A DNA stretch of 22,348 nt. Source: an uncultured Bacteroides sp. Lineage in GTDB: Bacteria > Bacteroidota > Bacteroidia > Bacteroidales > Bacteroidaceae. Made by a program: the position numbers and the translations under genes. The stretch spans positions 1-22,348 of the forward strand of contig CABROZ010000027.1 of the NCBI GenBank assembly GCA_902472795.1, written 5' to 3'. Numbering within the stretch: the first letter of the stretch is position 1; every line of letters starts with the position of its first letter. Positions 7,771 to 15,490 of this stretch are shown one piece after another. The notes below the pieces were generated by a model that saw only the letters and a list, made by a program, of their open reading frames with translations, searched no databases and was not told the origin of the DNA.

Positions 7771-10011
7771 AAGTTCGTCCCACGCAGGCGGATTTACCTT
7801 GAGCAGGTTCCTTACAAAGAAATCGTAACGTTTGTGCTCGCCGAAATCCTCGCCCATCGTGTGCCTTGCTCCGGGAATGACAACCAGTTCAAAATCCTTG
7901 TTCGCCTTGATCAGTGCGTTCACCACCTGCATGGTCGAAGCCGGATCTACGTTGTCGTCCATTTCTCCCACCACCAGCATCAGCGGACGGGTCAGCAGGT
8001 GGGCATTCTCTACGTTCGAGCCTTCGCGGTACTGTTCGCCTACGGGATAACCTAACCACAGTTCGTTCCACCAGATTTTGTCCATGCGGTTATCGTGGCA
8101 GCCACAGGCCGAGTATGCGGCTTTATAAAACTCCGGATGGAACAGTACCGCCGTCATCGATTCCTGTCCGCCGGCCGAACAGCCATAAATACCCACGCGG
8201 TCGATGTCCATATACGGATACTTTGCGGCAGCAGCCTTTATCCAGGCTATGTGGTCGGGCAGTCCGGCATCCTTCAGGTTCTTGTAGCAGACGTTTTCGA
8301 AGCTGCGCGAACGGAACGAAGTACCCATACCGTCCACCATCACCACGACGAAGCCCAGTTCGGCAATCGAAGTCATGTACCAGTTGTAGGGAGTAAACGT
8401 CTTGGGCACATACTGGCTGCCCGGCCCCTGATAGATGTATTCCAGCACCGGATATTTCTTATTGGGATCGAAGTTCGTGGGCCGGATGATGATGCCCCAC
8501 ATGTCGGTCTTTCCGTCACGTCCCTTTGCCGTGAACACTTCGGGAGCCTTCCAACCCTCGGCCACAAGACGGCTGATGTCGGCCTGTTCGAGCGGCATCA
8601 CCACACGACCGTCGGCAGCACTGCGCAACACAGCCACCGGAGCCTTGTCCACCATCGAATACACATCGACCAGGTAGCGCATATCGCCCGAGAACCAAGC
8701 CTGATGCATTCCCTCGTCGGGTGTCAGACAAGTCAGTCCCGTACCGTCGAAGCCGATGCGGTAATAGCGTATCAGATAGGGATCTCCGTCGGCCTGTACA
8801 CCGTTGGCCGAAAAATAAATCTCACGGTTAGCCTCGTCCACCCGTACCACCTGGCGCACATACCATTCGCCTTTCGTTATCTGGTTGACAACCTTTCCCG
8901 TCGTGCGGTCGTACATGTACAGGTGATTCCAGTTGTCCCGCTCGCTTGCCCAGATGATGTGTTTGCCGTCCTGCAAGTCGTAACGGTAGCGCAAGGGATA
9001 GTTCACGTACTTGTCACTGGTTTCCTCAATCAGCGGGCGCACTTTGCCGGTCTCGGCCGATAGTTCGAGCACACGATATACCTGATGCCCGCGCTGGTTG
9101 TATTCGAAGGTCACGGCCCGACTGTCGCTGTCCCATTGCAGTCCCCACAAGTCGTACTGGCGGTCGAACAGCGTGGTCGAAGGCTGTATGGCCTTCCCGG
9201 TCTCCACTTCGTAGATGCAAGGCACCTTGAAAGGCAGTTCGTCACCGGGTTTGGCGTACTCCTGCTTATGCAAGCGGGGTTGCAACTGGTCCTTGGGCGA
9301 CGATTCCACGTAATATACGTAGCGTTTCTCCACCGGCCGTATCTTGCAGGCAGCTACCTTCTTGCTGTCGGGCGACCAGCGAATGTAAGCCGAATAATAA
9401 TTGCCCAATGTTCCGTCTATACTGAGCTGACGCTCTTTTCCCGTGGCTTGTTCTTTCACATAGATATTTTGGTTCTTGATGAAAGCCGTGTACTTGCCGT
9501 CGGGCGAAACAACCGGATCGGCCGTCTTCTCATCATCCACTTCCATCCAATGACGCTGTTTGCCCGGTGCAGGCACAATGCCCTCATCGGTCAGACGGTT
9601 CTTCCGTACGGCATACATCCACTTGTGTCCTGCAAAAGCAAAGCGGAGCGTATCCAGTCCGCCATTCACCGAAAGCCGCTCCAACACAATGGCTTTCGGA
9701 TCTACCTTCTTGCCGGCAGATGCAGAAAGAGCTTCGGCCAGCCGTTGATGGTCGAACAAGTCCTTCCTCGACTTTTTGTCGGCATTCACCAAGGCATAGA
9801 TACGGCCTTCGGGCGTGCGGCGCACGTACCAGAAACAATGGGTCCCGTCTATCCACTGCGGAACAACGTTGGAATAATAAACCTTATCGGCACTATACTT
9901 TTCCCTCAACGAGTAGGCACGGCGATAGTCCTCCGCCGTACCCTGAGCCAACACCGTACCATAGCAGCACAGCAGCCCAAACAATAAAAAACTGAATCGG
10001 AATAACTTCAT
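7768..10011 (-). CDS. S9-family alpha/beta hydrolase with DPP4-like propeller, lacking the DPP4 double Glu
   Basis: The 747-residue protein starts at the ATG at 10009-10011, which opens a signal peptide (MKLFRFSFLLFGLLCCYG..., cut after VLA); the frame is open 34 codons further upstream without a plausible start. An N-terminal beta-propeller (about 25-480) resembles DPP4_N and a C-terminal alpha/beta hydrolase holds the triad: Ser612 in GCSAGG, Asp686 in GEMDDNVD and His717 in PGARHTMG. The segment that in DPP4 carries the substrate-anchoring EE pair (DWVYEEE) is shortened here to DGTLGNYYS at about 199-207, and the S1 region has WWNELW at 647-652 where DPP4 has tyrosines. A periplasmic or surface peptidase is likely, but strict dipeptidyl release is doubtful; an esterase is possible. 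It follows the GH2 gene by 150 nt. Confidence 0.85.
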   Translation of the reverse strand: MKLFRFSFLLFGLLCCYGTVLAQGTAEDYRRAYSLREKYSADKVYYSNVVPQWIDGTHCFWYVRRTPEGRIYALVNADKKSRKDLFDHQRLAEALSASAGKKVDPKAIVLERLSVNGGLDTLRFAFAGHKWMYAVRKNRLTDEGIVPAPGKQRHWMEVDDEKTADPVVSPDGKYTAFIKNQNIYVKEQATGKERQLSIDGTLGNYYSAYIRWSPDSKKVAACKIRPVEKRYVYYVESSPKDQLQPRLHKQEYAKPGDELPFKVPCIYEVETGKAIQPSTTLFDRQYDLWGLQWDSDSRAVTFEYNQRGHQVYRVLELSAETGKVRPLIEETSDKYVNYPLRYRYDLQDGKHIIWASERDNWNHLYMYDRTTGKVVNQITKGEWYVRQVVRVDEANREIYFSANGVQADGDPYLIRYYRIGFDGTGLTCLTPDEGMHQAWFSGDMRYLVDVYSMVDKAPVAVLRSAADGRVVMPLEQADISRLVAEGWKAPEVFTAKGRDGKTDMWGIIIRPTNFDPNKKYPVLEYIYQGPGSQYVPKTFTPYNWYMTSIAELGFVVVMVDGMGTSFRSRSFENVCYKNLKDAGLPDHIAWIKAAAAKYPYMDIDRVGIYGCSAGGQESMTAVLFHPEFYKAAYSACGCHDNRMDKIWWNELWLGYPVGEQYREGSNVENAHLLTRPLMLVVGEMDDNVDPASTMQVVNALIKANKDFELVVIPGARHTMGEDFGEHKRYDFFVRNLLKVNPPAWDEL

Positions 10012-10041
10012 AAGAAAACACATAAGATATAAACAAAAGGC

Positions 10042-10105
10042 ACGGACGTTACGGCTTCTCACAGAATGACTGATAGGTTCCTCTGTGATATTCCGTAATA
10101 TCCGT
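10042..10105 (-). terminator. Long nested stem-loop between GH2 and S9 genes (terminator or attenuator)
   Basis: Outer arms 10042-10054 and 10093-10105 pair over 13 positions with one wobble and one mismatch. An inner 7-bp stem (10059-10065 with 10082-10088) encloses a 16-nt loop. On the minus strand it is followed by CCTTTTGTTT. It lies 57 nt after the GH2 stop and 31 nt before the S9 start. No -7 element lies in this gap, so it may reduce read-through instead of ending an independent unit. Confidence 0.45.
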
Positions 10106-10161
10106 ACCTTCAACTATACGTTAACAGTATGATGGTTTTGCTCTATATTCGAGCCGAAAAA

Positions 10162-13100
10162 TCAATAATCCATTTTCACACTGTTGCAAACCGGAGTCAG
10201 AACAAACGAGAACTCGTAGTCTGCATAAGGAAGCTGATATTGCGGCAACGGCCATGCTCCCCAACTGTTTACACAACCCAAACCCATCTGAGCTTTATCG
10301 ATGCACAGATTCGTCAGGTCTGCTTCCTTTACTTCGGGAGAGTGACGCTGGTCTTTACCCCAACCGTCATCCAGCGATTCGATGGTGTAATGCAATGCAG
10401 AGGCCGAGAAAGGTGCGTCGGCTACAATCTGCAAGCCACGGCTGGCTGCATTCAACTGCTTCCACCAGCGGATGTCGGTCTTCGTTCCGGTCTCTTGCGG
10501 ACGGATGTAAGAATAGAACTGTTCATCGACCGACTGACGGTAAATGCCCAGATCGGTGCAATGGTTGCGGTCGCTGTAGTTCTCAACCGGACCACGGCCG
10601 TAGTATTCAACTGTCTCGAACGATTTCGGCATCTGCATCTGCATACCGAAACGGAACATCGGCGATACCTTTGCCTGCGGATCTACTGTCATCTTTTGAG
10701 TTACCTTGATGGCACCCTTGTTGTTGATGACGTACGTCAGATTCAACTTGGCAGAAACACTCTTCATATCATAGTCGGCATATACCACAATCTGGCCGTC
10801 TTTGTTTTCCCATCTGAATGATGTCAGCTTCTGTTCAGGATTCTTCCATACAGCAAATCTGTGTTGCAAGCCTGCACCCATATCGTTATCTGTCGGGGCA
10901 CGCCAGAAGTTGGGAGTAAGTGCTGCACCCTCGTTCATAAGTTCTGTACCGGCCACGCAGTAACGGCTCAGGTAACCGCTGTGCTTATTGAACTCCATAC
11001 GGAAGTCTTCACCGTTTACAATCAGATAGTTCCAATCGTTATCCTGAACCTGGGGAACCACAGCCGGTTCGTTGGCAGTTTCTACATTCTTCAGGTCGAG
11101 CGCAGGAGCTTTGTAAGCATTCAGCACCAGCTGATCTTTAGCCACAGCATATCCGGCAGGCAATACACCTTCTTTCTGCTTCAGGCGATAAGTCACATTC
11201 AAGAGCCACTCTTTGCATTTGCAAACCTTACCCAAGTCGAGTTTTATCTTGGCTGTCTGGTGAGGTGCAACGTTCAGGTTCTCGACACGTCCGCTGCGAA
11301 CGGCTTTTCCGTTGGCCAATACAACCCACTCCATGTAGTAGGCAGAAAGGTCGCGGAAGAAGTTTTCGTTGTAGACATTGATTTCGCCTTGTGCAAGGTT
11401 GGCCGGTGTGGTCCAGATGTTCTGATAGTAGTAACCTACTTCATACATGTGCGGATTAGGCACACGGTCGGGGCTGATAAGTCCGTTGTCGCAGAAGTTG
11501 TTGTCGGAAGCATCGAAACGGTTGAAGTCGCCTCCGTAAGCATAGATGGATACGCCATCCTTGCCTTTCCAACGTACAGACTGATCGACAAAGTCCCAAA
11601 TGAAACCACCCTGCAAGTGAGGATACTTGCGGATGAGGTCCCAATATTCCTTGAATCCGCCTTGCGAGTTACCCATAGCGTGCGCATATTCACACTGTAT
11701 CAACGGCTTTGTCAGATCGTTGCGCTTAGCGTATTCTTCCATATGTCTGTAGTCGGCATACATCGGACAGTAAACATCGGTAAATTCGTTGCCATGTGCC
11801 TGCTCGTACTGTACGGGACGGCTGGTGTCTTCCGACTTGATCCAGCGATAGGCAGCTTCGAAATTCGGGCCGAAGCCTGCTTCGTTACCAAGTGACCAGA
11901 AGATGATACTGGGGTGATTGAAACCACGTTGCACGTTGCGTTGGTTACGTTCCATGTGAGCTTTTGCATAGTCATCACGACGTGCCAGTGTAGATTCGCC
12001 ATATCCCATACCGTGAGATTCGACATTGGCCTCGGCTACTACGTAGATACCGTACTTGTCGCACAGATCGTACCACAGATTAGCATCGGGATAGTGACAC
12101 GTACGTACAGCATTGATATTGAACTTCTTCATCATCTGGATGTCCTGCAACATACGCTCGGGCGATACGACATATCCGCCATCGGGATCCATTTCATGTC
12201 GGTTGGCACCCTTGAACAGCACAGCCTGACCATTGACCAGAATCTGTCCGTTCTTCTGTTCGATCTTACGGAAACCTACTTTTACGGGAATTACTTCGTT
12301 GCTGCCCTGAAGTGTGGCACGCAATGTATATAAATAAGGTGTCTCGGCACTCCACTTATTGGGGTTCTCAACATTGAGCACTGTGGTCGAGCTACCTTTG
12401 GCTGTTGCTGTAGCCACTTGCTTACCTGCTGCATCGAGCAGTTCCAGATTGACTGTTCCGCTGCCCTTCAGGTCAAGCTTAACAGACAGAGAACCGTTCT
12501 TGTATTCGGCATCAAGGTCGGGAGTGACACGGATGTCCTGAATACGTTTCTTGTCGCGAGCGTAGAAATAACAGTCGCGACCTACACCGCTATAACGGAA
12601 GAAGTCCTGATCTTCAAGATAAGTGCCGTCGCACCAGCGGAATACCTGGAAAGCAATCAGATTTTTCTGGCCGGGCTTCAGATAAGAAGTCAGGTCGAAT
12701 TCGGCTTCCAGCTTGCTGTCTTCGCTATAGCCTACGTACTTACCGTTTACCCACAAATACATGTTGGAAGTAACGGAACCGAAGTGTGCAATGATGTCCT
12801 TGCCTTTCCACGAAGCGGGAATGACAAATTCGCGACGATACGAACCTACGTGATTATTAGCAGTAGGAACTTCGGGAGGATTGTTTTTGTACTGATTGCG
12901 CCAAGCATAGCCTACATTGACGTAAATGGGGTCGCCATAACCGTTCAGTTCCCACATGGCAGGCACTCGCATGTCATCCCAGCCTTTGTCGTTAAAACCG
13001 ACTTTCCAGAAGTCTGTAGGACGAGCATCGGCATCTTTCACCCAGAAGAACTTCCACAGCCCATTCATGGTCATATAGTTGGAAGACTGCTTCATGTTTT

Positions 13101-13251
13101 CCTTAGCTGCCGCGTCGGCCGACTCGTAAGCAAAATAGTTGGCGTGCATCGGAGCACGGTTCACTGCATTCACCTGCCATTCCTTGAAAGACTGTGCACT
13201 GCCGCTCACGGCCAGGGCGGCAAACAGTCCTGTAATGAGTTGTTTCTTCAT
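10162..13251 (-). CDS. GH2 beta-galactosidase, LacZ-like, exported
   Basis: The 1029-residue protein starts at the ATG at 13249-13251 (signal peptide MKKQLITGLFAALAVSGSAQ); 16 further upstream codons are open but cover the leader. Length and order match E. coli LacZ: sugar-binding jelly roll, immunoglobulin-like domain, TIM barrel, second Ig-like domain and C-terminal beta-galactosidase small-chain domain. Catalytic residues are Glu457 (FWSLGNEAGFG, acid/base) and Glu521 (IQCEYAHAMGNS, nucleophile). RAPTDNDMGAG in the C-terminal domain is also LacZ-like. It should remove terminal beta-linked galactose. Among these neighbours the target is more likely a galactan side chain than lactose. Beta-arabinosidase or related activities occur in GH2, so substrate is inferred. 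Confidence 0.92.
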   Translation of the reverse strand: MKKQLITGLFAALAVSGSAQSFKEWQVNAVNRAPMHANYFAYESADAAAKENMKQSSNYMTMNGLWKFFWVKDADARPTDFWKVGFNDKGWDDMRVPAMWELNGYGDPIYVNVGYAWRNQYKNNPPEVPTANNHVGSYRREFVIPASWKGKDIIAHFGSVTSNMYLWVNGKYVGYSEDSKLEAEFDLTSYLKPGQKNLIAFQVFRWCDGTYLEDQDFFRYSGVGRDCYFYARDKKRIQDIRVTPDLDAEYKNGSLSVKLDLKGSGTVNLELLDAAGKQVATATAKGSSTTVLNVENPNKWSAETPYLYTLRATLQGSNEVIPVKVGFRKIEQKNGQILVNGQAVLFKGANRHEMDPDGGYVVSPERMLQDIQMMKKFNINAVRTCHYPDANLWYDLCDKYGIYVVAEANVESHGMGYGESTLARRDDYAKAHMERNQRNVQRGFNHPSIIFWSLGNEAGFGPNFEAAYRWIKSEDTSRPVQYEQAHGNEFTDVYCPMYADYRHMEEYAKRNDLTKPLIQCEYAHAMGNSQGGFKEYWDLIRKYPHLQGGFIWDFVDQSVRWKGKDGVSIYAYGGDFNRFDASDNNFCDNGLISPDRVPNPHMYEVGYYYQNIWTTPANLAQGEINVYNENFFRDLSAYYMEWVVLANGKAVRSGRVENLNVAPHQTAKIKLDLGKVCKCKEWLLNVTYRLKQKEGVLPAGYAVAKDQLVLNAYKAPALDLKNVETANEPAVVPQVQDNDWNYLIVNGEDFRMEFNKHSGYLSRYCVAGTELMNEGAALTPNFWRAPTDNDMGAGLQHRFAVWKNPEQKLTSFRWENKDGQIVVYADYDMKSVSAKLNLTYVINNKGAIKVTQKMTVDPQAKVSPMFRFGMQMQMPKSFETVEYYGRGPVENYSDRNHCTDLGIYRQSVDEQFYSYIRPQETGTKTDIRWWKQLNAASRGLQIVADAPFSASALHYTIESLDDGWGKDQRHSPEVKEADLTNLCIDKAQMGLGCVNSWGAWPLPQYQLPYADYEFSFVLTPVCNSVKMDY

Positions 13252-13270
13252 GATATAATTTTTTATGTTT

Positions 13271-13306
13271 GTAGCAGCATGGAGTGTTTTTCTTTCCACG
13301 CCGCTA
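13271..13306 (-). promoter_or_regulatory. 13-bp hairpin in the GH2 leader
   Basis: On the minus strand arms 13294-13306 and 13271-13283 pair over 13 positions with two G-U wobbles around a 10-nt loop. It begins directly beside the -7 element and ends about 20 nt before the GH2 start. There is no following T run, so it is not a standard terminator. It may be a leader structure or a processing site for read-through RNA from the GH51 gene. Confidence 0.4.
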
Positions 13307-13353
13307 CAAAGATAAGGGAAATGCTGTTACAAACAGGAAAAATATGTTTCAAA
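13307..13353 (-). promoter_or_regulatory. Promoter and paired operator-like repeats of the GH2 gene
   Basis: The minus strand has an exact -7 element TATCTTTG at 13307-13314. Two direct repeats precede it: TTTGAAACATATTTTTCC (13336-13353) and TTTGTAACAGCATTTCCC (13316-13333), 13 of 18 identical and 20 nt apart. The nearer one occupies the -33 region, as for an activator touching RNA polymerase. The TGAAACAT core is shared with the pair at 7733-7770. The upstream GH51 stop is at 13365. Confidence 0.5.
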
Positions 13354-13364
13354 ATAGGGGCAAT

Positions 13365-15299
13365 TTAATTCAATTGCAAACGATAGACCCCAAAAAAGTG
13401 TTCCGGAAGCTGCAATTCGAGCGTCTGACCTTTCACTTGTACCGGACGAACGCGCGGAACAAGTGTTTCCTGTTCCAGTGTATTGACCGTCTTCAAGTCG
13501 CCGTCGTGCAGATAAGTGCAAGTACCCGAAACGAGCTGACGCTTCTTCAAACCGGTAAAGTCTATCTTCACCTCGGCAGGATGACTTGCCACATTCACCA
13601 ACTTGACGATGATTTCGCCTGTCGGTTCGTCCCAAGCCGCTGTCGCGTAAAGGCTGTCCTGTCCGGTGACGGGCTTGCCGTCCATCTGCAACTTCAGCAC
13701 ATCGGTTCCGGTATTCATGCCGTACATCTGCTGCACGTAGTAGTTGGGGGTGCGCATCATACGCAGGTTATCGAACCAAATAAGGTCCGGATTCCACTGC
13801 CAGGCATCCACGTGTGCAAACAACGGAGCGTAAGTGGCCAGATGAACCACGTCGGCATTGCGTTCCAGTCCGGTCATGAAGGCTGCTTCGGAAAGTGCTG
13901 CATACAGATTGTTAGCCTTGCCGCTGGCATGATCGTGTGCGGCATATTCGCCGGCAAACACTTTCGGACCCTTACGGTCGTAACTGTCGTAGCGGGCCGC
14001 ATTGGACAGGAACCATTCGGGAGCCATGTAGTAGTGTTCGTCCACTAAGTCAACACCGATACGTTTCATTTCGGGCCACAGGTAGTCGAACTGTTCGCCA
14101 CCGGCACTGGGACCGGAAGAGCCGACAATCTTGATGTCGGGATACTTGGCGCGGATGGCTTTCGTAAAGACTTCGAGCCGTTCGGGATAGACTTCGCCCC
14201 ACTGCTCGTTGCCGACGGCAATCATTTTCAGGTTGAAGGGAGCAGGGTGGCCCATGTCAGCACGTACCTTACCCCAAGTGGTATTCACATCACCGTTGGC
14301 AAACTCTATCAGGTCGAGCGCATCCTGCACGTAGGGATCAAGCTGGTCGAGGGGAACGATTTCGTTGCTCTCGTACTGGCACGAAAGGCCGCAGCTCACT
14401 ACCGGAAGCGGTTCGGCACCAATGTCCTCGCTCAGCAAGAAATATTCGTAGAAGCCCAGACCCAGGCTTTGGAAATAGTCGGGGAAGGCCTTGTGCTTGA
14501 AAGTATAGTTCCAGCGGTTCTCGTTCAGCGGACGGTTTTCGACCGGACCGACCGAGTTCTTCCACTGATAGCGCGTAGCCAAACTGTTACCCTCGATGAT
14601 ACATCCACCGGGGAAACGGAAGACACCCGGATTCAGGTCGTACAATGCCTGTACCAGGTCGGCACGCAAACCGTTTTCACGTTGCTTCCAAGTATTAACC
14701 GGGAAGAGGGAGATATGGTCCAAATCGACCGTACCCTTGCTCTGCACCACAATGCGCAGGCGCGCGTGGGCATCGGTAAACGAAGATTTCAGAACGGCCG
14801 TCACCTTCTGCCACTCCTGTCCCTTGATTTCGATTTCCTTCTTTACGGGGTTTTCAGCATTAGAGTTGACCAGCTCGACAGACAGCTTCACCGGCGTAGC
14901 ATCGGGTGTGCGGGCATAGACCGAGAAGCGATATTCCTCGCCCTGCTTCAGACCGATGCCACGGTAGCCTTCGTTGTCGATGCCGGCACGCAGCAGACGG
15001 CCGTCGTTGACAATACGGATGTAATGCGGATTGCGGTCGAAGCAAGGTTTCTCGTCCTCTACCGTTACCTGTCCGAAGGGTACCCACCCTACAAACGGTT
15101 GCGGGAACTCGAACGAACGGTTCTTCACTAATTCGGCATACAAGCCTCCGTCGGCTCCGAAGTTGATGTCTTCAAAGAAAATGCCGTACATGGTGGGCTG
15201 TATCTTGGCTGTCGGTTTGGCGACATCCACTGTCATGGTGTGCTGAGCCTGTACGCCCAAAGCCAATGACAAAGCTAATAATGCAGTCAATCGTTTCAT
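13365..15299 (-). CDS. GH51 alpha-L-arabinofuranosidase (standard-length paralogue)
   Basis: The 644-residue protein starts at the ATG at 15297-15299 (signal peptide MKRLTALLALSLALGVQA). The frame is open 62 codons further upstream, but that stretch is the 22-bp repeat array. It has a GH51 start (MYGIFFEDINFGADGG at 37-52), an inserted jelly-roll module (about 70-200), the catalytic barrel, and a C-terminal beta-sandwich (alpha-L-AF_C). Likely acid/base is Glu365 in AVGNEQWG; likely nucleophile is Glu451 in FAGEYAAH; DEHYY is at 420-424. Such enzymes release terminal alpha-L-arabinofuranose with retention. It is paralogous to the gene at 15491-18007 and precedes GH2 by 113 nt. I found no clear promoter of its own. 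Confidence 0.92.
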   Translation of the reverse strand: MKRLTALLALSLALGVQAQHTMTVDVAKPTAKIQPTMYGIFFEDINFGADGGLYAELVKNRSFEFPQPFVGWVPFGQVTVEDEKPCFDRNPHYIRIVNDGRLLRAGIDNEGYRGIGLKQGEEYRFSVYARTPDATPVKLSVELVNSNAENPVKKEIEIKGQEWQKVTAVLKSSFTDAHARLRIVVQSKGTVDLDHISLFPVNTWKQRENGLRADLVQALYDLNPGVFRFPGGCIIEGNSLATRYQWKNSVGPVENRPLNENRWNYTFKHKAFPDYFQSLGLGFYEYFLLSEDIGAEPLPVVSCGLSCQYESNEIVPLDQLDPYVQDALDLIEFANGDVNTTWGKVRADMGHPAPFNLKMIAVGNEQWGEVYPERLEVFTKAIRAKYPDIKIVGSSGPSAGGEQFDYLWPEMKRIGVDLVDEHYYMAPEWFLSNAARYDSYDRKGPKVFAGEYAAHDHASGKANNLYAALSEAAFMTGLERNADVVHLATYAPLFAHVDAWQWNPDLIWFDNLRMMRTPNYYVQQMYGMNTGTDVLKLQMDGKPVTGQDSLYATAAWDEPTGEIIVKLVNVASHPAEVKIDFTGLKKRQLVSGTCTYLHDGDLKTVNTLEQETLVPRVRPVQVKGQTLELQLPEHFFGVYRLQLN

Positions 15300-15345
15300 A
15301 TTCTTTATATTAAGTTTCAGTTGTTCATTCAGTAAAAGCACGTCT

Positions 15346-15440
15346 CGCAAGGGGCGTGAGCCGCGCAAGTGTTGCTCGCGAGCCGTGCAAGTGTCGCTCA
15401 TGAGCCACACAAGTGTCTCTCGGGAGCCGTACAAGTGTCC
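15346..15440 (-). repeat. Array B: inverted copy of the 22-bp repeat array
   Basis: Three full units lie at 15364-15385, 15386-15407 and 15408-15429. A degenerate unit (15346-15363, 4 nt shorter) and a partial one (15430-15440) flank them. Read on the minus strand they match array A. The 30 nt at 15366-15395 are the exact reverse complement of 6251-6280. The array lies between the terminator of one GH51 gene and the start of the other. Confidence 0.9.
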
Positions 15441-15443
15441 TAC

Positions 15444-15467
15444 AAAAGGGGGACAAATGCCCCTTTT
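15444..15467 (-). terminator. Terminator after the long GH51 gene
   Basis: A perfect 8-bp inverted repeat AAAAGGGG/CCCCTTTT (15444-15451 with 15460-15467) has an 8-nt loop and lies 24 nt after the stop of the long GH51 gene. The T run is only four bases on the minus strand and five on the plus strand. It suggests GH43-GH97-GH51 is one transcription unit. Confidence 0.6.
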
Positions 15468-15490
15468 TGCCTGTTGCGGACACATCTTTA

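Noticed and set aside
15300..15485. 62-residue N-terminal extension of the shorter GH51
   Set aside because: It translates the 22-bp repeat array; the signal peptide starts cleanly at 15299.
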